Positions 14,707 to 23,664 of a stretch of DNA of 44,646 nt are shown one piece after another (the stretch's first letter is position 1; each line of letters begins with the position of its first letter). The notes under the pieces were generated by a model. That model was given only the letters and a program-made list of their open reading frames with translations, did not search any database and was not told where the DNA came from. A program made the translations under genes and the position numbers. Source of the stretch: Pseudomonadota bacterium (lineage in GTDB: Bacteria; Pseudomonadota; Gammaproteobacteria; Xanthomonadales; Ahniellaceae); assembly GCA_022705045.1 (NCBI GenBank), contig JAKJFE010000005.1, forward strand, positions 1 through 44,646, given 5' to 3'.

Positions 14707-15600
14707 GTGACGGCTCGCTTGGCTTCATCGCGTCGTGTTGACGCCGGCGTGATCTTGTCGCGACACCCACGCCTGCGCTGGCTGCTCGCGGTGATCGTGA
14801 CTGCGCTTGCGGCCTGGCTGCTGTTCGCGCTGCTGGTGCGCCCATCGAACGAGCGTGATTGGAACGCCGACCAGTCGCGGATGGCGACGGCCGACATCGC
14901 CGGCGATGCGGTGGCGATCCACAACGTCCGCAACGCCACCTATCGATCGACGACCGACTTCGACGTGCACTGGGAAACGCGGCGCTACGATCTGTCGCGA
15001 CTCGAATCGGTGTGGTTCATCGTCGAACCCTTCGCCGACTGGCGTGGCCCGGCGCACACCTTCCTGAGTTTCGGTTTCGACGACGGCGACCATGTCGCGA
15101 TCTCGGTCGAGATCCGCAAGGAGCGCGGCGAGGCGTTCTCGCCCCTGCTCGGCCTGTTGCGCCAATACGAAATCGCCTACGTGGTCGGCGACGAGCGCGA
15201 CCTGATCGGATTGCGCGCCAACCATCGCAAGGACGACGTGTTCCTGTATCCGGTCCACGCCACCCGCGAGCAGGCACGCGCCTTGTTCGTGTCGATGCTG
15301 GAACGCGCGAACCGCATCGCCGCCGAACCCGAGTTCTACAACACGCTGACCAACACCTGCACCAGCAACATCGTCGACCACATCGAATCGATCGCGCCCG
15401 ACCGTGTGCCCTGGAGCTACAAGACCTTGTTGCCCGCGTATTCCGACGACCTCGCCTACGACCTCGGCCTGATCGGCACCGACCTCCCGCGCGACCGGTA
15501 TCGCGCGGCGCATCGGATCAACGATCTCGCGTCTCGCTACGCGGCCGACCCGGCGTTCTCGGCGCGCATCCGCATCGGTTCCGCGTTGCGACGTGAATGA
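14707..15600 (+). CDS. DUF4105 / Lnb N-terminal-like membrane protein
   Basis: A 297-residue protein with one N-terminal membrane segment (about residues 24-45) and a DUF4105 domain, now linked in Pfam to the periplasmic domain of the lipoprotein N-acylation enzyme Lnb. Family features visible are the histidine in AHTFLSFGFDDGDHV, the strand YVVGDERDLIGLRANHRKDDV, and the conserved cysteine in YNTLTNTCTSNIVDHI. Known Lnb proteins are longer, with additional C-terminal membrane helices that are missing here, so lipoprotein acylation is uncertain. The start is GTG 14707 and has only a weak ribosome site. It lies 56 bp after the FG-GAP gene and may be cotranscribed. The active part should face the periplasm. 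Confidence 0.78.
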   Translation: MTARLASSRRVDAGVILSRHPRLRWLLAVIVTALAAWLLFALLVRPSNERDWNADQSRMATADIAGDAVAIHNVRNATYRSTTDFDVHWETRRYDLSRLESVWFIVEPFADWRGPAHTFLSFGFDDGDHVAISVEIRKERGEAFSPLLGLLRQYEIAYVVGDERDLIGLRANHRKDDVFLYPVHATREQARALFVSMLERANRIAAEPEFYNTLTNTCTSNIVDHIESIAPDRVPWSYKTLLPAYSDDLAYDLGLIGTDLPRDRYRAAHRINDLASRYAADPAFSARIRIGSALRRE

Positions 15601-15627
15601 CCAAGCGCAGGTGCGCGCGGCTTCGAC

Positions 15628-17754
15628 TTATTCGAACCCGTCGCCGAACACGTCGTCCAGGTTCTCGCTGATCGCGCCGCTCGCGACCAGTGCGAATGGC
15701 TGCGGGCCGCTCGGGATGTTGTGGGCACGCACGGTGATCACCACCGGGCCGTCGACCGCCGTGGTCAGGCGCACCTGCTCCAGCGTGTTCAGGCGATCGG
15801 CGCTGCCGCCGGCCACCGATTGGCCGCCGCTCCAGACGTTGCCGAGATACGTCTGGCCGTTGTGCTCGACGATCAGGTCGAGGTCGTTGACGAGATGCGG
15901 CAGGGCCGCCGGCGTCGACGGGAAATCGGTCCAGGCGAGCGTGAACTTCAAGGGCTGACCGGCCACGGCATCGAGCGTGTACTGCTGTTCCGTGGCGCTG
16001 GCCGCCATGCCCGGCGACGCGTCGCGCACCCAGAGTCGGCGCGCGTCGCCGGGGAAATACAGCGCGCCGTCCAGCGTCACCCTGCCCCAGCCCTGGCAGT
16101 TCGACGGCATCACCGTCGCACCGCTCATGTTTTCGCCGGCATGCACCAGGGTCGCACGCATCAGTGCCGCCGACGGCGTGAAGGCGTTCGCGACGTTGGC
16201 GCTGCCGCCGGGGTAGAACCCGTCGGTGTAGTACTGGCGGATCAATGCCGTCAGACCGGCGGCGCCCGGTGTCGCCATGCTGGTGCCGGACATCGAACGC
16301 GTGCTGCAGTTGTTGCTGCCGACATTGATGTCGTTGTCGGCGGAGACGATGCTGGACCCCGGGACCGTGATCTCGGGCTTGATGCGGCCATCATCGGTCG
16401 GACCGCAGGACGAGAACGAGGCCATGTTGCCGGCACTCGCAGCACGCTGTGTCGCGCCCACGGACACCGCCGACTTCGCCGTCGACGGACTGCCGACCGA
16501 GGCCGTGCCCGGACCGGAATTGCCGGCCGCGAAGAACACCAGGAAATCCGGGTGTGCCCACATGAATTCGTCGACGTCCTGGCTGCCGGACGAATAGTCG
16601 TTCTGGGTCGGATCGTTCTCGTTGTCGCCCCAGGAATTGCTGTGGATGCGCGCGCCCTGGTCGTAGGTCTGCTGGAAGATCGGGTTCAGGTCCACGACCG
16701 GACAGCCGATGCCCGGCAGGTCGGCACAGTTGTCGGTGGTCAGGCCGCCGTCCTGGATCACCAGCTTCGCGGCCGGTGCCATGCCGTCGCCGGCATCGTG
16801 CGTGACCGGATTGGCGAGGTTGTCGCCCGCAATCGTGCCGGCGACATGGGTACCGTGATCGTGGTTGTCCCATTCGTTGCTGGCGATGCCGCCGTTGCAG
16901 TCGGTCGCCCACAGGAAGTTCACGCCGAGGATCTTGCGGCGCGTCGCGTCGATCGCAGTACCGCCGTTACAGGCATTGGTCGGCGGCAACCCGGCCGCCG
17001 CTTCGCGGAAGTAACACATGTCGGGGTCGATGCCGGTATCGAGCGCGGCGACGATCTGGCCTTCGCCGTGAATGCCGTTCGCGAACACCGTGGTCGCCTG
17101 CCCGCCGGCCAGACCCGACTGGCCGACCCAAACCGTGGTGTCGTTCAGCAGCACGCGCCGCGGTTCGCGATCGATCCAGAAGACCTCGTCGAGCGCAGCC
17201 ACACGGTCGGCCCACTCGGCGATGTCGGCACCGCGCCAGGCCAGTCGAATGCGTCCAAACTGCCGGCCACTCCCGCTGGCACCGACACCCGGTACACCCA
17301 GGTCGCGCAATCGCTGTGCGAATGCATCGGGATCACGCTCGGGAAAAATCTGCAGCATGATCTGATGCAGTTCTTCGGCACCGTCTTTCGTCGCCGCCGC
17401 ACGCAGACCCTGCGCCACCTTGTAGGCCGGTTGCCATGCGCCGGACCATTGCACCCCGGCCGCCGCCAACCGCTGGTCGCGGGACGCCGCAGGCATGCGG
17501 ATCAGGAACGCATCCTGCGGCAGATAGGCGTAGATCGTCGACACCGCCGCCAATGCATGCCGTTGCGCCGGCGTCACCGGTCCCGGGAACTGCACCAGCA
17601 AGGCCATGTCGGCTGATGCGGCGGTCTTGGAAACCGAAGCGGCCTGCGTGTCGATCTGCAGGGAATTCAGCGAGATCGGATGCGTGGGGGCTGCCGCGTA
17701 GACCGCAGGACTGAGGGCGAGCGCGGCCACCCGGATCATGTGTCGAATTGTCAT
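15628..17754 (-). CDS. Secreted subtilisin-like serine protease (S8)
   Basis: A 708-residue subtilase. The signal peptide ends near AVYAAAP. A propeptide-like region of about 190 residues precedes the catalytic domain, which has D239 (VAALDTGIDPD), H303 (DHGTHVAGT), the oxyanion Asn in FFAAGNSGPG and S492 (SGTSMATP). After the catalytic domain comes a beta-rich domain with FTLAWTDFPSTP and LVNDLDLIVEHNG, as in KP-43-type alkaline proteases. Many cysteines in pairs suggest disulfides. The protein ends in LDDVFGDGFE, like the FG-GAP protein. It is convergent with the DUF4105 gene (27 bp apart) and is probably secreted or surface-bound to degrade proteins for nutrition. Confidence 0.94.
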   Translation of the reverse strand: MTIRHMIRVAALALSPAVYAAAPTHPISLNSLQIDTQAASVSKTAASADMALLVQFPGPVTPAQRHALAAVSTIYAYLPQDAFLIRMPAASRDQRLAAAGVQWSGAWQPAYKVAQGLRAAATKDGAEELHQIMLQIFPERDPDAFAQRLRDLGVPGVGASGSGRQFGRIRLAWRGADIAEWADRVAALDEVFWIDREPRRVLLNDTTVWVGQSGLAGGQATTVFANGIHGEGQIVAALDTGIDPDMCYFREAAAGLPPTNACNGGTAIDATRRKILGVNFLWATDCNGGIASNEWDNHDHGTHVAGTIAGDNLANPVTHDAGDGMAPAAKLVIQDGGLTTDNCADLPGIGCPVVDLNPIFQQTYDQGARIHSNSWGDNENDPTQNDYSSGSQDVDEFMWAHPDFLVFFAAGNSGPGTASVGSPSTAKSAVSVGATQRAASAGNMASFSSCGPTDDGRIKPEITVPGSSIVSADNDINVGSNNCSTRSMSGTSMATPGAAGLTALIRQYYTDGFYPGGSANVANAFTPSAALMRATLVHAGENMSGATVMPSNCQGWGRVTLDGALYFPGDARRLWVRDASPGMAASATEQQYTLDAVAGQPLKFTLAWTDFPSTPAALPHLVNDLDLIVEHNGQTYLGNVWSGGQSVAGGSADRLNTLEQVRLTTAVDGPVVITVRAHNIPSGPQPFALVASGAISENLDDVFGDGFE

Positions 17755-17860
17755 AGGCCCGGAAGTCTAACGGTCCCGTGTGCCCGATGGCGCAGTCCGC
17801 GCCGGAGCGATTCATGCCAGCATCCGAACCGTTCTCGTCTCAATGCGGAGCCGAATGCCC

Positions 17861-18100
17861 ATGTCCGACACCACCGAATTCGAAGCTGCGGCCTTCCGCC
17901 GTCTGGTCGCGCACCTGCGTGAACGCCACGATGTCCAGAACATCGACCTGATGAATCTCGCCGGTTTCTGCCGCAATTGCCTGGCCGACTGGTTCCGCGA
18001 GGCCGCCGAAGCGGGCGGCGAAGTCATCGGCAAGGAAGAGGCGCGCAGCCATGTCTACGGCATGCCCTATGCCGAGTGGAAGGCGAAGTACCAGAAGTGA
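17861..18100 (+). CDS. DUF1244 small protein
   Basis: A 79-residue cytoplasmic protein of the DUF1244 family, recognisable by GFCRNCLADWFREAA and the ending YGMPYAEWKAKYQ. The two cysteines in CRNC are conserved in the family; no function is established. The start at 17861 (MSDTTEFEAA) is chosen because GGAG sits ten bases upstream; ATG 17855 is an alternative two codons longer but is too close to that site. The stop abuts the stop of moeB on the other strand (TGATCA), so the two converge with no gap. Confidence 0.85.
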   Translation: MSDTTEFEAAAFRRLVAHLRERHDVQNIDLMNLAGFCRNCLADWFREAAEAGGEVIGKEEARSHVYGMPYAEWKAKYQK

Positions 18101-19240
18101 TCAGCCGGCGGCGCAGAACGGCGCGAGCGTGTCCGGCAATGCCGCAGCATCAGTGTCGAGGCCACATCCCGGGCAATGCGGATCGGCGCCGTAACGCAAT
18201 TCGCGAAAGCGCATCGCCAGCGCGTCGAACAACAACAGGCGACCGACCAGCGGTTCGCCGAGATCGAGCAGCAGCTTGATCGCCTCGTTCGCCTGCAATG
18301 TGCCGACGATGCCGGGCAACACGCCGAGCACGCCGGCTTCGGCGCAGTTCGGTGCATCGGCGGCGTCCGGCGCTTCCGGAAACAGGCAGCGATAACACGG
18401 GGCGACACCACGACCGGCGCGCGGATCGAACACGCTGACCTGTCCTTCGAACCGATGCACGGCGCCATAGATCCAGGCCTTGCCGAGTTGCAGGCAGACC
18501 GCGTTGACGAGTTGCCGCGTCGGGAAATTGTCGGCGCCGTCGATGACGACATCGCAGTCCGCGAACAGTTCGGCCGCATTCGCCGCACTCAATCGCGTCG
18601 CGATCGGTTCGATGCGCACCGACGGATTCAGCGCCGACAACGTCGCCGCTGCGGAATCGACCTTGCGTGCGCCGATGCGGTCGTCGCGGTGCAGGATTTG
18701 CCGTTGCAGGTTGCTGCGTTCGACCACGTCGTCGTCGATCAGGCGAATCGCGCCCACACCCGCCGCCGCGAGGTAGAACGCGGCCGGTGACCCAAGCCCT
18801 CCGGCACCGACCAGACCGACGCGCGATTGCTGCAGACGTCGCTGCCCGGCCGCACCGACTTCCGGCAGCAACAGGTGGCGCAGGTAGCGATCATCTGCAG
18901 ACGACGGTGTCGAACGCGTTTCGATCGCACCGCCCTGCAAGCGCCACTGCTGCATGCCGCCGCGTACCGAAGTCGCCGGAATGCCGGCCTCGCGCAGCGA
19001 CTGAGCGGCACGCAACGAGCGCGCGCCCCCGGCGCAGAACACGTGGATCGTGCCTGATTGCGTGCGGGCCCACTCGAGCATCGGCGCGATGCCGGCAGAC
19101 AAGGCGAGGCAAGTCGCCCCCGGACACACGCCTTCGGCCCATTCCGGTGCTTCGCGTACATCGAGAAACACCGCACCGCGAGACTGCGCGATGCGCGCTT
19201 CGGCGAGGTCGGTTTCAAGCGGCGGAAATTCGGTACTCAT
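18101..19240 (-). CDS. moeB: Rhodanese-MoeB fusion (molybdopterin-synthase adenylyltransferase)
   Basis: A 379-residue E1-like enzyme that adenylates the C-terminus of the MoaD sulfur carrier for molybdopterin synthesis. The N-terminal 100 residues form a rhodanese domain with the persulfide cysteine C69 in HVFCAGGARS. From about residue 115 comes the ThiF/MoeB domain: ATP-binding GAGGLGSPAAFYLAAAGVG, adenylation Asp in VVIDGADNFPTR, SNLQRQ, and the zinc cysteines CYRC and CPGC. In human MOCS3 the rhodanese is C-terminal; here it is N-terminal, so one protein can both adenylate and deliver sulfur. It starts at ATG 19240, overlapping the moeA stop by one base (TGATG). It is the last gene of the long minus-strand run. 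ThiS may be a second partner. Confidence 0.92.
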   Translation of the reverse strand: MSTEFPPLETDLAEARIAQSRGAVFLDVREAPEWAEGVCPGATCLALSAGIAPMLEWARTQSGTIHVFCAGGARSLRAAQSLREAGIPATSVRGGMQQWRLQGGAIETRSTPSSADDRYLRHLLLPEVGAAGQRRLQQSRVGLVGAGGLGSPAAFYLAAAGVGAIRLIDDDVVERSNLQRQILHRDDRIGARKVDSAAATLSALNPSVRIEPIATRLSAANAAELFADCDVVIDGADNFPTRQLVNAVCLQLGKAWIYGAVHRFEGQVSVFDPRAGRGVAPCYRCLFPEAPDAADAPNCAEAGVLGVLPGIVGTLQANEAIKLLLDLGEPLVGRLLLFDALAMRFRELRYGADPHCPGCGLDTDAAALPDTLAPFCAAG

Positions 19241-20445
19241 CACGGAAACGGTAACACTTCAACCACCGCGCCGGCACCCAGCACGCGGGTGTCGGCATCG
19301 ATGCGCAGCAACGCGTTCGACTCGGCCACGCCGCGCAACATGCCTGAGCCCTGTGCAGCATGCGGATGGATGAGGCGCCGCCCATCGGCTGCGTTCGACA
19401 GCAGTCCACGGCGCCATTCCAGGCGGCCGTGCGACTTGCGCAACGGTGCAGCAAGCACGGCGTATCGGCGCGACAACGGCGCCTGCCCCTGCATCGTGCG
19501 CAGGACTGGCAGCACCAGGGTCAGCACGCTCGCGAACACCGAAACCGGATTGCCCGGCAGCCCGTAGACGTTCGCGTCGCCAATACGGCCGTACAGAAAC
19601 GGCATGCCCGGACGCGTCGCGACCTTCCACAGACGGATCTCGCCGAGTTCGCGCACGAGCCCGGGGATGAAATCGGCCCGCCCGGCCGATGCACCGCCCG
19701 CCGTGACCACGACCTCGTGGTCGCGCGCGGTGTCACGCAGCACTGCCGCGAGTACATCGCGTTCGTCCCGCACCGGGCCGATCACGTTGAGCGTATCGGC
19801 GTATGGCGACAACAACGCGCGCAACGTCGTCGAATTGCTGTCGTGGATCTGGCCGCGCGCGAGCGGCACGCCCGCCGGCTGCAACTCTGAACCGGTCACG
19901 ACGATGGCGATGCGCGGACGGCGTCGCACCTGCACCTCAGCGAACCCAAACCCCGCGAGTACGCCGAGGGCACCCGCGTCGAGCATGCGTCCGCGCGACA
20001 ACGCGTGCTGGCCGAGTGCGTAGTCGTCGCTGGCGCCACGCACGTTGTGCCCCACCGGGACATCCGCCTGCACGACGATGTGGTCGCCTTCGCGCTGCGT
20101 CAGTTCATACTGGACCATGCAGTCCGCGCCGTCGGGCATGACGGCGCCCGTGGCGATCTCGGCGCAATGCGCAGCGTCATCGAGACGCTGCGCCGCCGCC
20201 CCAGCCAGCGCCAGATCGACCACACGGAACGATGTACCGCGACGCACGCCACGGCCTTCGCTGCGCAGGGCATACCCGTCCATCGCCGCATTCGCGAAAC
20301 CCGGCACGTTGATCGGCGCCGCCAGATCCTCGGCCAGCACACGGCCGGATGCCGATTGCAGCGGGATCGACTCGACCGGACACGGACGCGCGGCCGCTTC
20401 GTCACACAACAGCGCCAGGGCCTGGTCGAACGGTGTGGGCGCCAT
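19240..20445 (-). CDS. moeA: Molybdopterin molybdenumtransferase
   Basis: A 401-residue MoeA inserts molybdate into adenylated molybdopterin. It has the N-terminal substrate region NAAMDGYALR, EIATGAVMPDGAD, the central MoCF motif VVTGSEL with HDSNSTTL, and the TAGGASAGRADF and PGMPFLYGR loops followed by GLPGNPVS, all family hallmarks. The length is normal. The start is three bases after the mobA stop, and the end overlaps moeB, so mobA-moeA-moeB form a coupled unit for Moco assembly. No moaABCDE genes are in the window. Confidence 0.95.
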   Translation of the reverse strand: MAPTPFDQALALLCDEAAARPCPVESIPLQSASGRVLAEDLAAPINVPGFANAAMDGYALRSEGRGVRRGTSFRVVDLALAGAAAQRLDDAAHCAEIATGAVMPDGADCMVQYELTQREGDHIVVQADVPVGHNVRGASDDYALGQHALSRGRMLDAGALGVLAGFGFAEVQVRRRPRIAIVVTGSELQPAGVPLARGQIHDSNSTTLRALLSPYADTLNVIGPVRDERDVLAAVLRDTARDHEVVVTAGGASAGRADFIPGLVRELGEIRLWKVATRPGMPFLYGRIGDANVYGLPGNPVSVFASVLTLVLPVLRTMQGQAPLSRRYAVLAAPLRKSHGRLEWRRGLLSNAADGRRLIHPHAAQGSGMLRGVAESNALLRIDADTRVLGAGAVVEVLPFP

Positions 20446-20448
20446 CGT

Positions 20449-21015
20449 TCAGAGGTCGGCGCGCGTATTCAGGTTCGCGAACGCGATAGCGTCGCCGATC
20501 GGCGCCTCGACCAGATTCAGATCTTCGTGCCAGCGCCAGACCGCACGTTCGCCGGCAGCGAGTGCGGCAGCGGCGGATTCAGCCAGCGAACGCCGGTACA
20601 AGGCGAACAGGAACTGGCGTTGTTCGCCGTCGAAGGCGACCACGGCGTCGGCACCAGTTTCGAACTGGCGCGCCAGCAGTCGCTGCACGAGGTCTTCGGG
20701 AAAATCCGGCGTGTCGCAGGGCGTGGTGACCAGGAATTCGCTGTCGATTTCGCGCAGCAGGCGCGCGATGCCCGCGAGCGGACCGAGGAAGCCATCGTCA
20801 TCGTCGGTGAATACCGGGTGGCCGAACGCGGAATAACGATCGACATTGCGGTTGGCGCTGATGACGATGCCGCGCACCTGCGGTTGCAGGCGTTCGATCA
20901 TGTGCGCGACCAGCGCGCGCCCTTCGTGCTCAACCAGTCCCTTGTCGACGCCGCCCATGCGCAGGCCACGACCGCCCGCCAGAATGCCACCCGTGACCTG
21001 CGTTCGTCCCGTCAT
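20449..21015 (-). CDS. mobA: Molybdenum cofactor guanylyltransferase
   Basis: A 188-residue MobA that attaches GMP to molybdenum cofactor to make the MGD form used by DMSO-reductase-type enzymes. The nucleotide-binding signature GGILAGGRGLRMGGVDKGL is at the N-terminus. GPLAGI and the acidic TPCDTPDFPEDLV follow as in the family. The start at 21015 (MTGRTQVTGG) is supported by GAGGG seven bases upstream; a longer frame to 21051 is less likely. It lies 75 bp after der, which may hold a promoter of its own, though I see no strong one. Its presence implies the cell has an MGD-dependent oxidoreductase. Confidence 0.93.
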   Translation of the reverse strand: MTGRTQVTGGILAGGRGLRMGGVDKGLVEHEGRALVAHMIERLQPQVRGIVISANRNVDRYSAFGHPVFTDDDDGFLGPLAGIARLLREIDSEFLVTTPCDTPDFPEDLVQRLLARQFETGADAVVAFDGEQRQFLFALYRRSLAESAAAALAAGERAVWRWHEDLNLVEAPIGDAIAFANLNTRADL

Positions 21016-21090
21016 GCCCTTGCCCTCATCAATGCGCAAAGTATGCCGCATTCAAGCGTGGCGCCGATCCGACGAAAGCCAGTGGCGGCG

Positions 21091-22482
21091 TCAGCGGCGT
21101 TTGACGTGGCGCATCATGCGCCGGCGGCGCTGGACCTGCTTTTCGGTCAGTTCGTTCTTCTTGCCGGCGAACGGATTGGCACCCGCACGGGTTTCGATGA
21201 CTACCGGCGTGCCGACCAGCTTGTAGCGGCGACGAATGAAGTTCTCGAGGTAGCGGATGTAGCTCGCCGGCAGCGAATCGAGGCGCGAACCGTGCAGCAC
21301 GATACGCGGCGGATTGCGTCCGCCCATGTGCGCGTAACGGATCTTCGCGACCTTGCCCGAGACCATCGGCGGCTGGAAGCTTTCGACCGCGATCTCGACG
21401 GCCTTGGTCACTTCGCTGGCACCGAGATCGACGATGGACGAGGCATACGCCCGATCGACTGCGGCCATCAGTTCGCGCAGCCGCGAACCATGTTTGGCCG
21501 AGATGAAGATGCGCTCGGCCCAGGGCACGAAATCGAGACGGCGTTCCAGTTCGCTTTCGCAGCGATCGCGCTGGTATTCGCCGAGTCCGTCCCATTTGTT
21601 GACGGCCACCACCAGCGCACGCCCTGCATCCAGCGCATAACCGAGTACCGAGGCATCCTGTTCGGTCACGCCCTCGGCCGCATCGATCATCAGCACCGCG
21701 ATGTGCGCACGTTCCAGCGCCTGCAGTGTCTTGATCACGCTGAATTTCTCGACCGCTTCCTCGACCTTGCCCTTGCGGCGCACGCCGGCGGTGTCGATCA
21801 GCACGTAGTCGCGACCATCGCGGGTCAATGGCACCTCGATCGCGTCGCGCGTGGTGCCCGGCACTTCGCTGGCGATCACACGTTCCTCGCCGAGCAAACG
21901 GTTCACGAGCGTCGACTTGCCGACGTTCGGGCGACCGATGATGGCGACACGCACGCCGGCCTCGTCGGGCAGCTCTTCGGCATCGACGTCTTCCGGCAGA
22001 AGATCGTCGATGGCGTCGAACAGTTCGGTCAGACCGCGGCGATGCGAGGCCGCCATCGGCACGATGCGCGCCAGCCCGAGCGCGGCGAATTCGTTGATCG
22101 ACGCCTGCACGTCGCGGCCGTCGGTCTTGTTCACCGCGAGGATGATCGGACGGCCATAACGACGCAGTTGCGACAGGATGGTTTCGTCGGCGGCGGTCAT
22201 GCCGTCCTTGGCGTCGACCACGAACACCGCAACGGCGGATTCGTCGACCGCGGCGAGCGACTGACGCACGGTCAGTTCGGCCAGCAGTTCGCGATCGTCG
22301 GTCAGGCCGCCGGTATCGACGACGACGAAGGGCCGCGCCACCGAGCGACAAACGCCGTAGTGGCGGTCGCGGGTAACGCCAGGCTCATCCGCGACCAGCG
22401 CATCGCGCGTGTTCGTGATGGCATTGAACAGCGTGGACTTGCCGACATTCGGGCGCCCAACAAGCGCAACGGCTGGCAACAT
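21091..22482 (-). CDS. der: Ribosome-assembly GTPase Der (EngA)
   Basis: A 463-residue essential GTPase with two tandem G domains, needed for assembly of the 50S subunit. The two P-loops are both GRPNVGKST, at residues 9-17 and about 180-188. G3 motifs are DTGGL and DTAGVR, and G4 motifs are NKTDG and NKWDG. The C-terminal KH-like domain includes [16 protein letters not shown] and ends in a basic tail ([12 protein letters not shown]). The length matches the family. It follows bamB with an 18-bp gap, as in other gammaproteobacteria. It acts in the cytoplasm on the ribosome. Confidence 0.98.
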   Translation of the reverse strand: MLPAVALVGRPNVGKSTLFNAITNTRDALVADEPGVTRDRHYGVCRSVARPFVVVDTGGLTDDRELLAELTVRQSLAAVDESAVAVFVVDAKDGMTAADETILSQLRRYGRPIILAVNKTDGRDVQASINEFAALGLARIVPMAASHRRGLTELFDAIDDLLPEDVDAEELPDEAGVRVAIIGRPNVGKSTLVNRLLGEERVIASEVPGTTRDAIEVPLTRDGRDYVLIDTAGVRRKGKVEEAVEKFSVIKTLQALERAHIAVLMIDAAEGVTEQDASVLGYALDAGRALVVAVNKWDGLGEYQRDRCESELERRLDFVPWAERIFISAKHGSRLRELMAAVDRAYASSIVDLGASEVTKAVEIAVESFQPPMVSGKVAKIRYAHMGGRNPPRIVLHGSRLDSLPASYIRYLENFIRRRYKLVGTPVVIETRAGANPFAGKKNELTEKQVQRRRRMMRHVKRR

Positions 22483-22500
22483 GTTGGACTCCCGGATGGA

Positions 22501-23664
22501 TCAGTTCGCGGCTTCGAGCACGAAGGCTGCGAGTTCGCCGTCGGTCGAGGCAACGACGACATGTGCGCCCACGACCAGCGGCGCCGCGCGGATGGCTTCG
22601 TCACCGGCATGGAAACGCGCCGCGGTGGCACCGTCCTGGCGCGACAGGATATGCAGGTAGCCATCGTAGTCGCCGACCGCGAGGTAATCGCCGAACACGG
22701 CCGGCGTGGTCAGCCAGCGGTGCGCGAGTGCGTCCTGCTTCCACAACGAGCTGCCGCTGCGGCGATCCAGTGCCCACAACGCACCGTCCGCATCGGTCAG
22801 ATAGACCTCGTCGGTGCCGACGCTGACGCCGGTGAACGAGGACATGTCGCGCGTCCACAACACACGGCCCGAATCACGCGCCAGGGCCGCGGCCTGGCCG
22901 CGATAGGTGACCATGTACAACTCGCCTTCGCTGGCGACGATTTCACCGTCGATATCGCCCATGCGCTCGAGTTCGGTGCGACCGTTCGGCGTGGCGATGG
23001 TCTGTTCCCACTTCAGCTCGCCGGTGGCGAGTTCCAGTGCGATCAGCTTGCCGTCGTCGTATCCGACATAGACCTCGCCGTCGAGCACGACCGGCGTGGC
23101 ATTGCCGCGCAGGCTGATCAGCGGCACGCCGCGATCGAACAACCAGGCGCGCGAACCGTCCGTCGCGCTCAGACCAAAGACGCGACCATCGCCGCTGCGT
23201 ACGACCACGATGCCACCGGCGATCACCGGACTGGCCAGCACTTCCGAAGATACCTTGGTCGTCCACTTGGCCGAACCGCTGTCGCGATCCAGCGCGATGA
23301 CATCGCCGTCGAGGCCGCCGACCACCACCAGTCCCTCGCCCACGCCGGGGCCGGACGAGAGGCGTTTGTCCGCTTCAATCGACCAGCGCGGCTTGCCGCT
23401 CAGCAGATCGATCGCGAACACCGAACCGTCGAGGTCGCTGGCGTAGACGATGCCGTCGGCTTCGACCGGACGCGGCTTGGTCCCGCTGCGCTCGATGCCG
23501 TCACCGAGATTGCGCGACCAAGCGCGATCGACCGGCGCCGTGGTTTCGAAGTCCACCAGTTCCGCCGGCGGATCGAGATTGTCCTTCGAGGACTTGCCCT
23601 TCAGCCATTCGCAACCGGACAGGCCGAGCACGCACAACGCAAGCAGCAGGACGGAACGCTTCAT
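22501..23664 (-). CDS. bamB: Outer-membrane assembly lipoprotein BamB
   Basis: A 387-residue lipoprotein of the BAM complex, which inserts beta-barrel proteins in the outer membrane. Signal peptide and lipobox are LGLSGC (C18). The body is an eight-bladed PQQ-like propeller with repeats such as VYASDLDGSVFAIDLLSGKPRW, VVVGGLDGDVIALDRDSGSAKW, VYVGYDDGKLIALELATGELKW and VYLTDADGALWALDRRSGSSLW. It sits in the periplasm at the outer membrane and binds BamA. ATG 23664 overlaps the yfgM stop by one base, and der follows, the usual gene order. The barrel encoded at 5388 would be one of its clients. Confidence 0.96.
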   Translation of the reverse strand: MKRSVLLLALCVLGLSGCEWLKGKSSKDNLDPPAELVDFETTAPVDRAWSRNLGDGIERSGTKPRPVEADGIVYASDLDGSVFAIDLLSGKPRWSIEADKRLSSGPGVGEGLVVVGGLDGDVIALDRDSGSAKWTTKVSSEVLASPVIAGGIVVVRSGDGRVFGLSATDGSRAWLFDRGVPLISLRGNATPVVLDGEVYVGYDDGKLIALELATGELKWEQTIATPNGRTELERMGDIDGEIVASEGELYMVTYRGQAAALARDSGRVLWTRDMSSFTGVSVGTDEVYLTDADGALWALDRRSGSSLWKQDALAHRWLTTPAVFGDYLAVGDYDGYLHILSRQDGATAARFHAGDEAIRAAPLVVGAHVVVASTDGELAAFVLEAAN

